This document shows positions 1 through 8,726 of a DNA stretch of 64,000 bases, one piece after another. Location: assembly GCA_016708265.1 (NCBI GenBank), contig JADJGA010000011.1:186001-250000 (forward strand), in the 5' to 3' direction. This DNA comes from Saprospiraceae bacterium (GTDB taxonomy: Bacteria > Bacteroidota > Bacteroidia > Chitinophagales > Saprospiraceae). The translations under genes were made by a program, and so were the position numbers. Under the pieces are notes generated by a model, which did not search any database, was not told the DNA's origin, and was given only the letters and a program-made list of their open reading frames with translations. Position 1 is the stretch's first letter. Every line of letters starts with the position of its first letter.

Positions 1-699
1 TGATTTTCTTTTGTGCCTGACTTATTTCAGTACCTGAATTGCACCAGTCAAGTATCATTTTTCCTGTGGAGGCAGTGATAGTAAATTCAGGTTTTCCCAT
101 GAATAAACCAGTTCTGTCTTTTGAGCAATTTACTTTGTGTTTGATGTCAAGGTCAAATACAATAGTGAATTCGTAATCAATCCCATCTTTTTGAACTGCT
201 TTAAGCCCCACCTTCTCAGGCACAAATTTCCCCTCTACCTGGTTAAGGACCCAATCCTGTTTAGTCCGAATTGATGCGATAATGTGGCAATTGGATTGAA
301 GCAACTTATCCACAAATGCCTTATGTCTTGGCATAACCTTAGCCCAGTTTGCAAATGAATTTCCTGCCAGGCCTGAGTGGAAATCAATCAGTTCATCCCA
401 GCAATGTGAAATTGAATCTAAAATAATCACCTCCATTTTGCATTTTCACACACTTCCATAGCTTTAATATAGCTTTCAGGTGTAAAAGGTGTATTAAGTG
501 TCAGTACATTGTAATTGCCTAAATCTGCATAAAGATCGGCAGATCCATTTTCTGTATCAATGATTGCAACTTTAGAAAAGTTACCGTCTATAAGCCCTTG
601 TGAAAGAAGAAGACTACTGTAAGTCTTACCTGAACCTGCACTGCCTTGTAAAGCCATCTTAATTTTTGCATTTTTCCTTTCGGATTTTTTTAAGATCAT
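1..699 (-). pseudogene. RecA/AAA-type NTPase, partial and frameshifted
   Basis: This is a phage- or element-type P-loop ATPase that runs off the left edge of the window. The N-terminal part (699 down to about 440) has a Walker A motif GSAGSGKT near residue 19 and the strand VAIIDTENGSAD. The original frame stops at 427. One frame over, from about 435 to position 1, the protein continues without a stop as MEVIILDSISHCWDELI (Walker B) and then IIASIRTKQDW. Adding one A to the short A-run at 434-437 (minus-strand reading) would join the two parts. ATPases of this kind are common in phages and integrative elements, often as recombination or replication helpers. The frame break may be a sequence error, because similar breaks occur all over the window. 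The family call is by pattern; the exact role is unknown. Confidence 0.7.
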
Positions 700-881
700 T
701 TGAAATTTTTTTATTGGTTAATAAAATTATATACCATGTTCATTATGAAATGAACCCGTTCAGAAATTTCTTTAATATTTTAATTTGAAATTAACAGTTA
801 AAGATTACTTAAAACCTGTTACAGTAATCCAGCATTAAAAACAGGAGGCACAAGCAAATACGGTCATACCTCCATTCAATA

Positions 882-2099
882 TCAATCATCAAGGCTTAAC
901 AAAACCTCATTGGCATTGTCAAGTATTTCATCGTCAAAGCTTTTTAAATAAGCCTGAGTAACATTAAGATTGGAATGTCCCATTGATTCCGAGATAATAT
1001 CAGTGGAGACACCCATAAACTTAAGATAGGTTCCGTAGCTGTGGCGGACAGAATAACTGGAAATACTCTTTTCAATACCTGCAATTCTTGCAAGTTCTTT
1101 TAGATCTTTATTGTACTTCTGCAGTGTTTTATTTTTCCTGTTTTCAACCTGCAGTGGTGTAAGATTTTCTCGGAGTAAAATCGGAAAGATATATTTTGTT
1201 TTTCCTTTTACCTTGTAATAATCTAAAATATTCCTGACAGGTTCCAAAATTTTAATCGTAAAATTCCCTTTAGTTTTACTTCTTATATAGAAAATATTAT
1301 CTTCTCTGACATTATCCCAGGTCAATTTCATCATATCATAGAAATTCATACCTCTGGTGTAAAAGGAAAAAAGGAAATAATGGTACGAGTTAATCAAATG
1401 TGGATATTTTGATATATCAATCCTTATGAATGAAGTGATTTCTTCCTTATTCAATGCTTTACGTACAGGATTCAATTTATATTTTGATACTTTAAAATCA
1501 GTAAAGGGATAATTTTCCTTTTGGCATAACCTCTTTTAATTGCATCATTGTAAAGTGACCTGAGTTCACGCATTCTGAAAGCCACTCCTGAATCACTGTT
1601 ATTGCTGCTACGAAGAAAGGTTTCATATTTTATCAGTAAGTTAAAGTCAATATCGGCAAATTTCAGCTCCTTAAGATTAAAAAATCTGGAGAGAGAAACC
1701 TTGGTTTCCCTAAAAGCTTTTGCGTTACCCGTCCTACCTGCAAGATTAAGTTCATCAATTTTTATATTGAAAAATTCAAATACGGAAATATCCTTCAATG
1801 CAGGTTTGTCAATATTAAACAACTGGTCTCTGAAGGCTTCAAATGTGAACTCTTGTTCCCTTAATTTATATGTATCTATAATTTCATAGGCTCTTGATTT
1901 GATTTTTTGTAAGAAGAGCATTTCTCCTTCTATAATCTTTATGTTTTCTGGTAAACTGTTCATTTTCAAATTCATCAGTTTTACACCGCCAGTTCAGTCC
2001 GAATTCTCTCTTTTTCCTGTTGAAAATCACCCTAAGAGCAACAACGTGAAGTTCGCTGCTCAGGGATTTACTCTGTAAAATAAACTTAATGTTTATCAT
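882..2099 (-). pseudogene. Tyrosine recombinase (integrase), broken into three frames
   Basis: Three minus-strand reading frames together make one normal Bacteroidota integrase of about 400 residues. Frame one (2099 to about 1905) is the arm-binding domain. Frame two (about 1905 to 1520) is the SAM-like core-binding domain. Frame three (about 1515 to 882) is the catalytic domain, with FYTRGMNFYDMMKL (box I region), SYSVRHSYGTYL (box II with Arg-His) and MGHSNLNVTQAYL, whose last Tyr is the expected nucleophile. The joins fall in T-runs at 1903-1908 and 1513-1522 (A-runs on the coding strand), and each needs a one-base change. Read through the second join, frame three continues upstream as NYPFTDFKVSKYKLNPVRKAL, typical of the family. 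It is either decayed or an indel-rich assembly of a live gene. It probably belongs to a separate mobile element covering the left end of the window. Confidence 0.85.
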
Positions 2100-2130
2100 A
2101 TTTGATTTTTTTAATTTTACGATGTATTTT

Positions 2131-2163
2131 TTGCAACTTTTGCATTAATTGCACTAACTGCAA
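2131..2163. repeat. Phased TTGCA repeats upstream of the left integrase
   Basis: Four copies of TTGCA or CTGCA start at 2131, 2140, 2149 and 2159, so one copy falls about every helical turn. They sit just upstream of the integrase start. They could be arm-type recombinase sites or an operator; neither is proven. Confidence 0.4.
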
Positions 2164-2245
2164 AAAGCATTTTCTGATTTTAATGATTTCATACACTATT
2201 TTTTAACATACACTCCGTTTTTGATTTTGTAAATAGCCTTACCTA

Positions 2246-3457
2246 TTAAATTTTTAATCTTGAACGACAACTTCTATCTGCATACCCTGATTCATTACAT
2301 ATTCTGATAAATTCGGAGGATTCAAACTCATCAGGCAATTTGTTCAGTATAGCTCTATCTGTATCAGAAATATTAAGGGATTCAAAATTTGTGAAGACTT
2401 CTTCCGAGTGAAATAACAAGACATTTATTATCCTGAAAGCATTTTCAAAATCCTGATCTGAACAAGTAATGCTTGTCAGTTCTGATATATGATCCTTATT
2501 TCTTAAAACTGTAAAAATCATACATAACTTATACATGATTAGACCCATTCTTCTCAGATTAGCTGTAAATTCTTGTTCCAGCTTCTTGTTCACCTTTTCC
2601 TGAAATTCAGAGAATTTTTCATTGAAGAATTCCTTTTGTTTGTCACTTAACGTTATTTCAATTTCTTCAGAAACACACTCCAATATCATATACATATAGT
2701 AAATTGATTCTCCGGCAACTTGAAATATTCTTGTATAATCGTAAGTCACTGATGCAAAAGGATCATTAAATGTCAAAGTGTCCTGAAAACTGTAAAACAA
2801 AAACCTTGAAAAGAGGCCATTTTCCCTCGATCTAAGTAGTGGCTTCAATTGGTCGGCAGTACCCGTCAAAACAATTGAGAGTATAGGTTCATTTACCTCA
2901 ATGTATTCATCGTTTGTCTTCCTGCTGAGACTTAACTTTTCATGATGAAAAGCCTTTCTCAACAGTTCCGACATATTTCCCCACTCCTGATTGAACATAC
3001 TGGAGACAGTATCAGCTTTAGACTCAATGATCACTGATCCGTGTTTTGAGTCATTTAGTCTTTGATAAAGATTTGAAACACTGATATTTCCTGGAATAAC
3101 CTTTAGTATTGCTTTAGGGCAGTCAGAATAATCCTTATCTTTAGATTTCTTTTTTTCTTCTTTACATGACTTTGATTCTGCCATTGACTGTATAACGATG
3201 CTGCTGTGAACTTTTTCAATCAATATCCTCGAAAAATCTATAATACCCTTACCCGATGCAGGTGGGGCTATTATGATTACATACAGATTAGGGTAAACTT
3301 TTTTTCCAAAATAACAACCTGTAATATTCGGCAAGCATACGCTTACAACTCCCAAGGAAGAAAGAAGTATTAAATCTTTCTCATACCCTTCAAAAGGTTC
3401 TGTTACCTCTCTTAACACAGGAGGTAAATTTGTATAAATATCATTTTCAAAATTTTT
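2246..3457 (-). CDS. DUF3987-family P-loop protein
   Basis: The protein resembles the DUF3987 family found in many Bacteroidota mobilizable elements, where it sits beside the integrase and an excisionase-like protein and is thought to act in element replication as a helicase- or primase-associated ATPase. A Walker A motif APPASGKG lies near residue 75, followed by PGNISVSNLYQRL, a Glu-rich strand SVIIESKADT and SIVLTGTADQL, as in related P-loop proteins. The ATG at 3457 (MKNFEND) is preferred; a longer frame would start at a TTG at 3487. The gene overlaps the end of the upstream HTH gene by about 11 bases, so the two are probably translated together. The C-terminal end looks slightly short for the family. 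Confidence 0.7.
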   Translation of the reverse strand, partial: KNFENDIYTNLPPVLREVTEPFEGYEKDLILLSSLGVVSVCLPNITGCYFGKKVYPNLYVIIIAPPASGKGIIDFSRILIEKVHSSIVIQSMAESKSCKEEKKKSKDKDYSDCPKAILKVIPGNISVSNLYQRLNDSKHGSVIIESKADTVSSMFNQEWGNMSELLRKAFHHEKLSLSRKTNDEYIEVNEPILSIVLTGTADQLKPLLRSRENGLFSRFLFYSFQDTLTFNDPFASVTYDYTRIFQVAGESIYYMYMILECVSEEIEITLSDKQKEFFNEKFSEFQEKVNKKLEQEFTANLRRMGLIMYKLCMIFTVLRNKDHISELTSITCSDQDFENAFRIINVLLFHSEEVFTNFESLNISDTDRAILNKLPDEFESSEFIRICNESGYADRSCRSRLKI

Positions 3458-3683
3458 CATACTTTTCAAATTTTGAAAGTCCAACAATACCTAATTCATC
3501 AATTACACTCAGATGCTTGTTACCTAGCATCCACTTGTCCAATTCCTCTACCTCAAAGTACAAGAGCTTGCCCCCAGGCTTTGAATATGTAATTTTATTT
3601 GTTGAAGTCAGCTTATAAAGCATTGATCTACTGAGGCCCAGATATTCACTGGCTTCTTTAAAATTCATTATGTTTTTTACCAT
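3447..3683 (-). CDS. Excisionase-like helix-turn-helix protein (MerR/Xis type)
   Basis: This 78-residue protein has the winged-HTH pattern of element excisionases: NFKEASEYLGLSRSMLYKLTSTNKITYSKPGGKLLYFEVEELDKWM. The recognition helix is SRSMLYKLT, and the wing (KPGGKLLYFE) is followed by the usual ELDKWM helix. It sits directly upstream of, and overlaps, the DUF3987 gene, a pairing typical of Bacteroidota mobile elements. Such proteins bind near att sites and help excision or regulate the element. Two ATG codons at the start (residues 1 and 6) are both possible. Function is inferred from the fold and neighbours. Confidence 0.75.
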   Translation of the reverse strand: MVKNIMNFKEASEYLGLSRSMLYKLTSTNKITYSKPGGKLLYFEVEELDKWMLGNKHLSVIDELGIVGLSKFEKYEKF

Positions 3684-3919
3684 AATTTTAATTTTAATTT
3701 TTCAAATTTATGTGTCCACACATTGGACAACTGTCAAACATATAGACGCATGAAATATATAAGAAGTTGCAGGTCAATTACTTATAATAAGTGGTTTGTA
3801 AGTGCTGATTAATGCCGATGTAAGGACTTTGTAAGGAAATGAAGTATAACATTCTATATATCAAATATATACAATGTTATTTTTATAAAGATTTTAACTA
3901 TTAAAATGTCAAAAAAGTA

Positions 3920-4735
3920 TTAATGCAAAACACGTTTTATCTTGTTTTGAAGTCTTGTAATTTCTTTTGATATGTCATTTTTTAGTCTATAAGAAGATGT
4001 ATAATAATTGTCTTCTGTGAGAAATTTTCCTGAACGGGTAATAAATCTTTTTGACTTTTCAATATTTATAGGGGTTAAACCCTTAAACATTTTCTTTATT
4101 GATGATAAAAAGCAGACTGCTTTTTTTGTCTCACAAATAAATCTTAGGGTATTTACTGAATCAGGAATAGTAAGGATATTTTCAAATTGTGCAAGATTTG
4201 TGTTACTATTAATTATACTTTCTTCAATAGCTATTTCGTGGATTTTATGCAAATGAATTCTGAATTTTATAATATACCCAAAGTCAATAGTAACTTTATT
4301 TGAATTTTCAAGAGGAATCGGAAAAATTACATCTAATACCGGACTTACTCCATTAATATGACTAAACCTATCAAAATATCCTATAATTTTATTTAAAAAA
4401 TCTTCGCATGAAGGAAATATTGATAAAGCATTGGAATTTGCTCTTTTAATAATTTCTATTTTATCCGTTAAAATAGCTTTAAATGAAGCTTGTTGATCAG
4501 GATTTAACTCTATTATCAAATTGTCTATTAAGTGAATAATATCAGTATACTTTTGATTTAAATAAATCTTTATTCGTTCTTCCAACTTATAACTTCTTAC
4601 TATAGTTATTCCGTCATTATCGACATCAAAATAGTAGACTATATAGTTTTCGATATCAACATGATCAATATGATGTTGATCGCTTACTTCATCTATTAGA
4701 TTTGTCCACATAGATGAAATATTATCTTCACTCAA
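3920..4735 (-). CDS. Hypothetical protein (271 aa)
   Basis: I do not recognise this protein. It is rich in Ile, Asn and Lys, has no signal peptide or membrane segment, and shows mostly helical patterns with a Lys-rich C-terminus (EITRLQNKIKRVLH). Its base composition is even more A/T-rich than the chromosomal genes to the right, as expected for cargo of a mobile element. It is transcribed in the same direction as the HTH and DUF3987 genes but is separated from them by about 240 bases, so it is probably a separate unit. The ATG at 4735 is the first in frame. Similar small soluble proteins of Bacteroidota elements often have no assigned function. Confidence 0.5.
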   Translation of the reverse strand: MSEDNISSMWTNLIDEVSDQHHIDHVDIENYIVYYFDVDNDGITIVRSYKLEERIKIYLNQKYTDIIHLIDNLIIELNPDQQASFKAILTDKIEIIKRANSNALSIFPSCEDFLNKIIGYFDRFSHINGVSPVLDVIFPIPLENSNKVTIDFGYIIKFRIHLHKIHEIAIEESIINSNTNLAQFENILTIPDSVNTLRFICETKKAVCFLSSIKKMFKGLTPINIEKSKRFITRSGKFLTEDNYYTSSYRLKNDISKEITRLQNKIKRVLH

Positions 4736-4819
4736 ATAAAATTTAATTTCATCCAGGAATTGAGTATAAAAATGTTATCCATATTAAATGTTGCGGAAAT
4801 GTTGCAACAAAGATAAAAA

Positions 4820-4846
4820 AAAGCTTTACAAATAATGTAAAGCTTT
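4820..4846 (-). terminator. Rho-independent terminator after the tRNA-Met 3' fragment
   Basis: An 11-bp perfect stem (4820-4830 with 4836-4846) has a 5-base loop and is followed, on the minus strand, by a run of U residues (A-run at 4814-4820). It lies directly downstream of the tRNA fragment at 4854-4904, so it may be the original terminator of the tRNA gene, parted from it by the element's insertion. Confidence 0.75.
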
Positions 4847-4853
4847 GATTTTA

Positions 4854-4904
4854 AAGTAGCGTGAGGCGGGATTGAACCGCCGACCTCATGATTATGAATC
4901 ATGC
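4854..4904 (-). repeat. att site: 51-bp copy of the tRNA-Met 3' half
   Basis: These 51 bases are identical to 15847-15897, the 3' half of the intact tRNA-Met(CAT), from the anticodon arm to just past the discriminator base. Past 4904 the match ends abruptly. A duplicated tRNA 3' end of this length next to an integrase gene is the classic scar of site-specific integration. Confidence 0.9.
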
Positions 4905-5049
4905 ACATATTTTCAATGAACTTTTTCACATTCTTATTTGTTTATTATATATAGACTGGTTATCAGTGGTTTAAGTTATTTTAAATTAACTAAGATAAAG
5001 TAAGTTACTAACATTAACCATAGTTAATAACCATTAATAACTATAATTT

Positions 5050-5082
5050 GCAATTTTTTTGCAATTTTTTTGCAATTTTTTA
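5050..5082. repeat. Three tandem GCAATTTTTTT repeats, left end of element
   Basis: Three tandem copies of an 11-bp unit GCAATTTTTTT start at 5050, 5061 and 5072, about 145 bp inside the left att core and just before the integrase start at 5103. The same unit recurs inside the right end at 15786. One unit per helical turn and presence at both ends suit integrase arm-type binding sites and possible autoregulation. Confidence 0.6.
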
Positions 5083-5102
5083 ACTAACTAAAATAATTAA
5101 AT

Positions 5103-6377
5103 ATGAGAAGTCTTCCAACTGCAAATTTTTACTTAGATAGAAGAAAACCTAGAAAAGATGGGGCATTTCCTTTGAAATTGCGAATTTCTTTTCAAGGAGA
5201 ATCTAAATACTTTAAACTTGGTTTCTCATTGGCAGAGGATGAATATCAAGCAATAATTGTGAACTATGCTCCAAGGGGTAAAAATAAAATTCGTAAAGAC
5301 AATTTTAATATAATATTAGAAAAAGCAAATGGTATTTTAAATAAGATGTCAACTTTTAGTTTTGCTGATTTTGAAAATTTATTTTATCAAAAGAAAAGTG
5401 ATGAAACAAATGTTGTGTTTTATTTTTTTAACCTAATTAAAGAGTTTAAATTAAATGGTCAGTTATCATCGGCTGAAGCTTATAGTAATGCCCTAAAAAA
5501 GATATATTTCACTGTATATCCCTCATCTTCTTCCCATGATAGGCTTTTAATTATCAAAAATCAAACATATAAACCTATACCTTTTGAACTTCTTACAGTG
5601 GATAAACTAAAAGAAATTAAAAGAAATTGGCAAGCTATAAATGTTCAACCAGCAACTCAGGGAATTTACTTTAGAAACCTTAGGGCTATTTTTAATCAAG
5701 CAATAAAAGAAGGAGTAATATCCAAAGAAATATATCCTTTCGGAAAGGACAGATTTCAGATTCAACAAACTCAAAATGCAAAAAGATTTTTAACATATGA
5801 TGAGTTGAAAAAAATAATGGATTATGTTCCTGAATCTGGCTCTTCCAAAGAAACTGCATTAGATTTTTGGCTGCTTAGTTTTTTTTTACAGGGTCTAAAT
5901 ATCAATGATATTTTGCTTATAAAAAATAAAGATTATAATAAAGATTATTTGTACAATACAAGAAATAAAACAAAAAACTTAAGCGATTTTGTTACAGAGA
6001 AACGCATAGAAGTTTCAACAGCCGCACAAATTATAATTTCTAAATATAAAACACATGGTGATAATCCAGAAGATTATTTATTCCCTTTCCTTTTAGTTAA
6101 TGACAATTTAGCTGAATTAAAAAGAAAAATAAAGAATTTCACAAGACTTATTAATCAACATATGAAAAAAATTGTTGCCGAATTAGATATTAAAAAACCG
6201 GTTTCAACTTATTATGCAAGGCATACTTTTGCTTCCATTGCTAATAATAAAAAAATTCCAACTTCTGAAATTCAGGAAGCATTAGGTCATTCAAGTATTA
6301 CTACAACACAAAGATATTTGTCATCTTTAAAACATTCTTTCGGTGAAGATTTCTATGAGAATATATTTCCTGAATGA
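5103..6377 (+). CDS. Tyrosine recombinase, integrase of the tRNA-Met element
   Basis: This is a full-length 424-residue integrase with the usual Bacteroidota layout: an arm-binding domain (about 1-95), a SAM-like core-binding domain (about 110-215, ending KEIYPFGKDRFQI) and a catalytic domain (about 225-415). Box II reads STYYARHTFASIANN, followed by ALGHSSITTTQRYL with the nucleophile Tyr near residue 405. In the box I region the sequence is FFLQGLNINDILLIK, with no Arg, where the other integrase of this window has FYTRGMNFYDMM; some Bacteroidota integrases differ in the same place. The ATG follows the GCAATTTTTTT repeats and lies 200 bp from the att core. It should catalyse insertion into and excision from the tRNA-Met gene. 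Confidence 0.92.
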   Translation: MRSLPTANFYLDRRKPRKDGAFPLKLRISFQGESKYFKLGFSLAEDEYQAIIVNYAPRGKNKIRKDNFNIILEKANGILNKMSTFSFADFENLFYQKKSDETNVVFYFFNLIKEFKLNGQLSSAEAYSNALKKIYFTVYPSSSSHDRLLIIKNQTYKPIPFELLTVDKLKEIKRNWQAINVQPATQGIYFRNLRAIFNQAIKEGVISKEIYPFGKDRFQIQQTQNAKRFLTYDELKKIMDYVPESGSSKETALDFWLLSFFLQGLNINDILLIKNKDYNKDYLYNTRNKTKNLSDFVTEKRIEVSTAAQIIISKYKTHGDNPEDYLFPFLLVNDNLAELKRKIKNFTRLINQHMKKIVAELDIKKPVSTYYARHTFASIANNKKIPTSEIQEALGHSSITTTQRYLSSLKHSFGEDFYENIFPE

Positions 6378-6643
6378 TTTTGTCAATTATAAAATCGTAT
6401 ATTTTTGGTTTGATATTTATATGAATGAATGAAAATTTGTAGGCATTTTTTAAAAATATCACTAGAATTTAGCATTAACAAAACTTTAACACGTTTTAAG
6501 AAAAACTTTTTTACTGATAATCGATACTTTACATATTTATATTTTTAGCATATAAAATAATTCTGCATTTTTGTCAAAAATTCCCAGGTATATAGTAAGA
6601 AGACCTTAAGTGGTCTGTCAATTTATTAACTTAAATAAAAAAT

Positions 6644-6874
6644 ATGATTGGTAAAAATTTTACAATTGAAGAAACCGCAGAATTGTTCCATGTAACAAAT
6701 TCTACAATTTACAAATGGGTACACAATAATAAGATTCCCCATGTTAAAGTTGGTCGGAGATTGCTATTCCCCGAAAATGACATAGATGCATTTATAAATC
6801 AGTTTAGGATTCCAGCTTATGATGAAAATGTCATTCACATTGATAATTATTTGGCAAATTTAAAAAGAGGATAA
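6644..6874 (+). CDS. Excisionase-like helix-turn-helix protein
   Basis: This 76-residue protein has the pattern of the excisionase/MerR-type HTH family: TIEETAELFHVTNSTIYKWVHNNKIPHVKVGRRLLFPENDIDAFI. The recognition helix is around NSTIYKWV, and the wing is HVKVGRRLLFPE. It lies 266 bp after the integrase and one base before the polymerase-like gene (TAA at 6872-6874, ATG at 6876), so it is almost certainly cotranscribed with that gene. Related proteins in Bacteroidota elements direct excision or control replication genes. The upstream 266 bp are A/T-rich without another gene and probably hold its promoter. Confidence 0.8.
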   Translation: MIGKNFTIEETAELFHVTNSTIYKWVHNNKIPHVKVGRRLLFPENDIDAFINQFRIPAYDENVIHIDNYLANLKRG

Positions 6875-6875
6875 T

Positions 6876-8407
6876 ATGAATGAAGAAAAATTAAAAGAAA
6901 AAATTAAAAATGGAAAGATAAAGTTTATAACAAAACTTCCAGAAAAGTTACTACAGAAATTAAACGAGACCTATGTAGATTTAGAACTAAATAATGCTAT
7001 AATTGCAGCAAACTGTCTTTATTCAAAGTATAAAGAACAAGGCAACAATAAATCTAAGTACTATAAGTTGAAATCGTCCTATATTAAATTGATACTGCCC
7101 GACCCAAGAAATAAAGTTTGGGGCGAATGGTTAAAGATGACATTATCAAGGAATTTCATTATAAAAATGGTACTACTTATAAAACGAACATTGAATGTAA
7201 GCGATATAGAATCAATCCTACACTTTTAACGGGCAGGTCTATTGAAGTTGATTATTACGAAAGCTATATTAGTAACATGATTGAGTTTAATACTTTCAAA
7301 GTATTACATAAAACAACTTTCAATTTGCCTGATAACTACACTGCTAGCCAGTTAATAGAAGATGATTCACCTGAAATCAAAAAGTCGGTTGAAAAGCTTA
7401 TAAAAATAGACAAAGACAGAAAGACTATAAAATATAATGGCAACTATATTATAAAGCAAAAAGAATTCAAAGGCAGTATTGAAGAATTTGACAAAAAAAT
7501 TCAGGAGATAATAGAAGAAAAGACCAAAGGCAAAAAGAAAGACTATGAAAGAAAAATAAAAAAAATACAATCAGGTGAAATTGACTTTCCGCAAAGAAAC
7601 ACTACAAACAACAGATTAGACCACTTACTAACAGGTTTTCCAAAAAAATATCTTAGATACTGCACCCTAGAACACGAAAAAATTGTAGAATATGATATGG
7701 TAAATGCGCAATTTTGTCTATTAGGAAATTACATAGATGATTTTTCAAATCCTTTACTATCCAAACATATGGACTTTAATAATATAGATAATAATAATAA
7801 TAATATACATAATACGCCTGTTAATTTGTTTATGGGTTATTCAAGAGAGAATGATACTCGAAAATTTATAGATGCCTGCAAACAAGGGCGTATTTACGAA
7901 TTAGCGATGAATGAAATAGGGGTAAATGACAGAAAAAAGTTCAAGAACATGTTTATGGGTTTCATGTTTGGAAATGTGAAATATGATACTACAAGCAGGA
8001 TTTATTTATTCTTTGAGAAAAGGTTTAGAAATGTCATCTCAATTGTCAATGGATTAAAAATGCAATATGCCTCAGTCTTTAAATTAACTAATGATAAAAA
8101 ACTTCTCCGCCTTTTATACACACAGAATAATAGAAAAAAATCAAGATTTGATGCTGGAAATGATTATTTGCCGATAGGACTTCAAAGGTGTGAATCAGAG
8201 ATTTTTGTAGATAATATACTTGTTAAGCTACAACAAGAAAAATTGACAGTCATTTCAAAACATGATTCTATATTATGCAAAGAAAGTGAAGCAGACAGAG
8301 TTGAAGCAATCATTATAGAAGAATTAGATAGAATCTTAGGTGCGAATAATTATAGCTTACGTAGAGAAACAATTACCAAACTTTTAAAATCAAAAATAGC
8401 AGCATAA
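6876..8407 (+). pseudogene. Family A DNA polymerase-like protein (TV-Pol-like), one frameshift
   Basis: Two overlapping frames join to one protein of about 510 residues. The N-terminal frame runs from 6876 to about 7130 (ending KVWGEW), and the second continues as VKDDIIKEFHYKNG to 8407. One extra G at 7129-7130 would restore the frame. The second part carries, in order and with normal spacing, patterns of the family A polymerase palm and fingers: motif A VEYDMVNAQFCLLGN (Asp codon at 7694), ACKQGRIYELAMNEIGV, motif B RKKFKNMFMGFMFGN (the R..K..FG helix), a Pol I-like FFEKRFRNVISIV, IGLQRCESEIFVDNIL, and motif C VISKHDSILCK (His-Asp near 8261). There is no exonuclease domain. This fits the TV-Pol group of transposon and virus polymerases. 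It is probably the element's replication protein. Confidence 0.7.
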
Positions 8408-8442
8408 TATGATTAGATTTTACACATAAACCCCTATAAATG

Positions 8443-8509
8443 AGCCCTGTTGCGTTTTTATTGACTTGCGGTGTTTACTATTGATTTTAATAAAAGCACC
8501 AACAGGGCT
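8443..8509. other. Long hairpin after the polymerase-like gene
   Basis: A perfect 10-bp stem (AGCCCTGTTG at 8443-8452 with its complement at 8500-8509) closes a loop of about 47 bases. Inside it, TTTTTATT near 8455 can pair with AATAAAAG near 8488. It lies 35 bp after the polymerase-like gene in an otherwise featureless 319-bp gap (8408-8726). It is G/C-rich in a very A/T-rich context. It could be a terminator, a replication origin or a structured RNA. Confidence 0.5.
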
Positions 8510-8726
8510 TCTCTATTGCCCCTTAAAATGGATTTTACGATTAAATATCACATTTTTTATTCATAATCAACTATAAATCAAGTAATAACATTATTTTTTA
8601 AGTTTTTATGAGCAACTTGAATATATTTGGTTATTTTATAGATTAACTTGTGATTTTAAAGTTTTTTTATTAAATTTAAAATTTGTTAAGTTTTCACTAA
8701 GCTAAATTAAGAATAAAAATACTGGT

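Noticed and set aside
1602..1889. 95-residue plus-strand frame
   Set aside because: It is the mirror of the integrase coding strand, and its translation has no domain pattern.
4732..4929. 65-residue frame on the minus strand
   Set aside because: It reads through the 51-bp tRNA fragment and the terminator, which explain the sequence better than a protein.
5041..5082. CRISPR-like repeat array
   Set aside because: The unit is 11 bp with no spacers and sits at an att end, so recombinase sites are a better reading.
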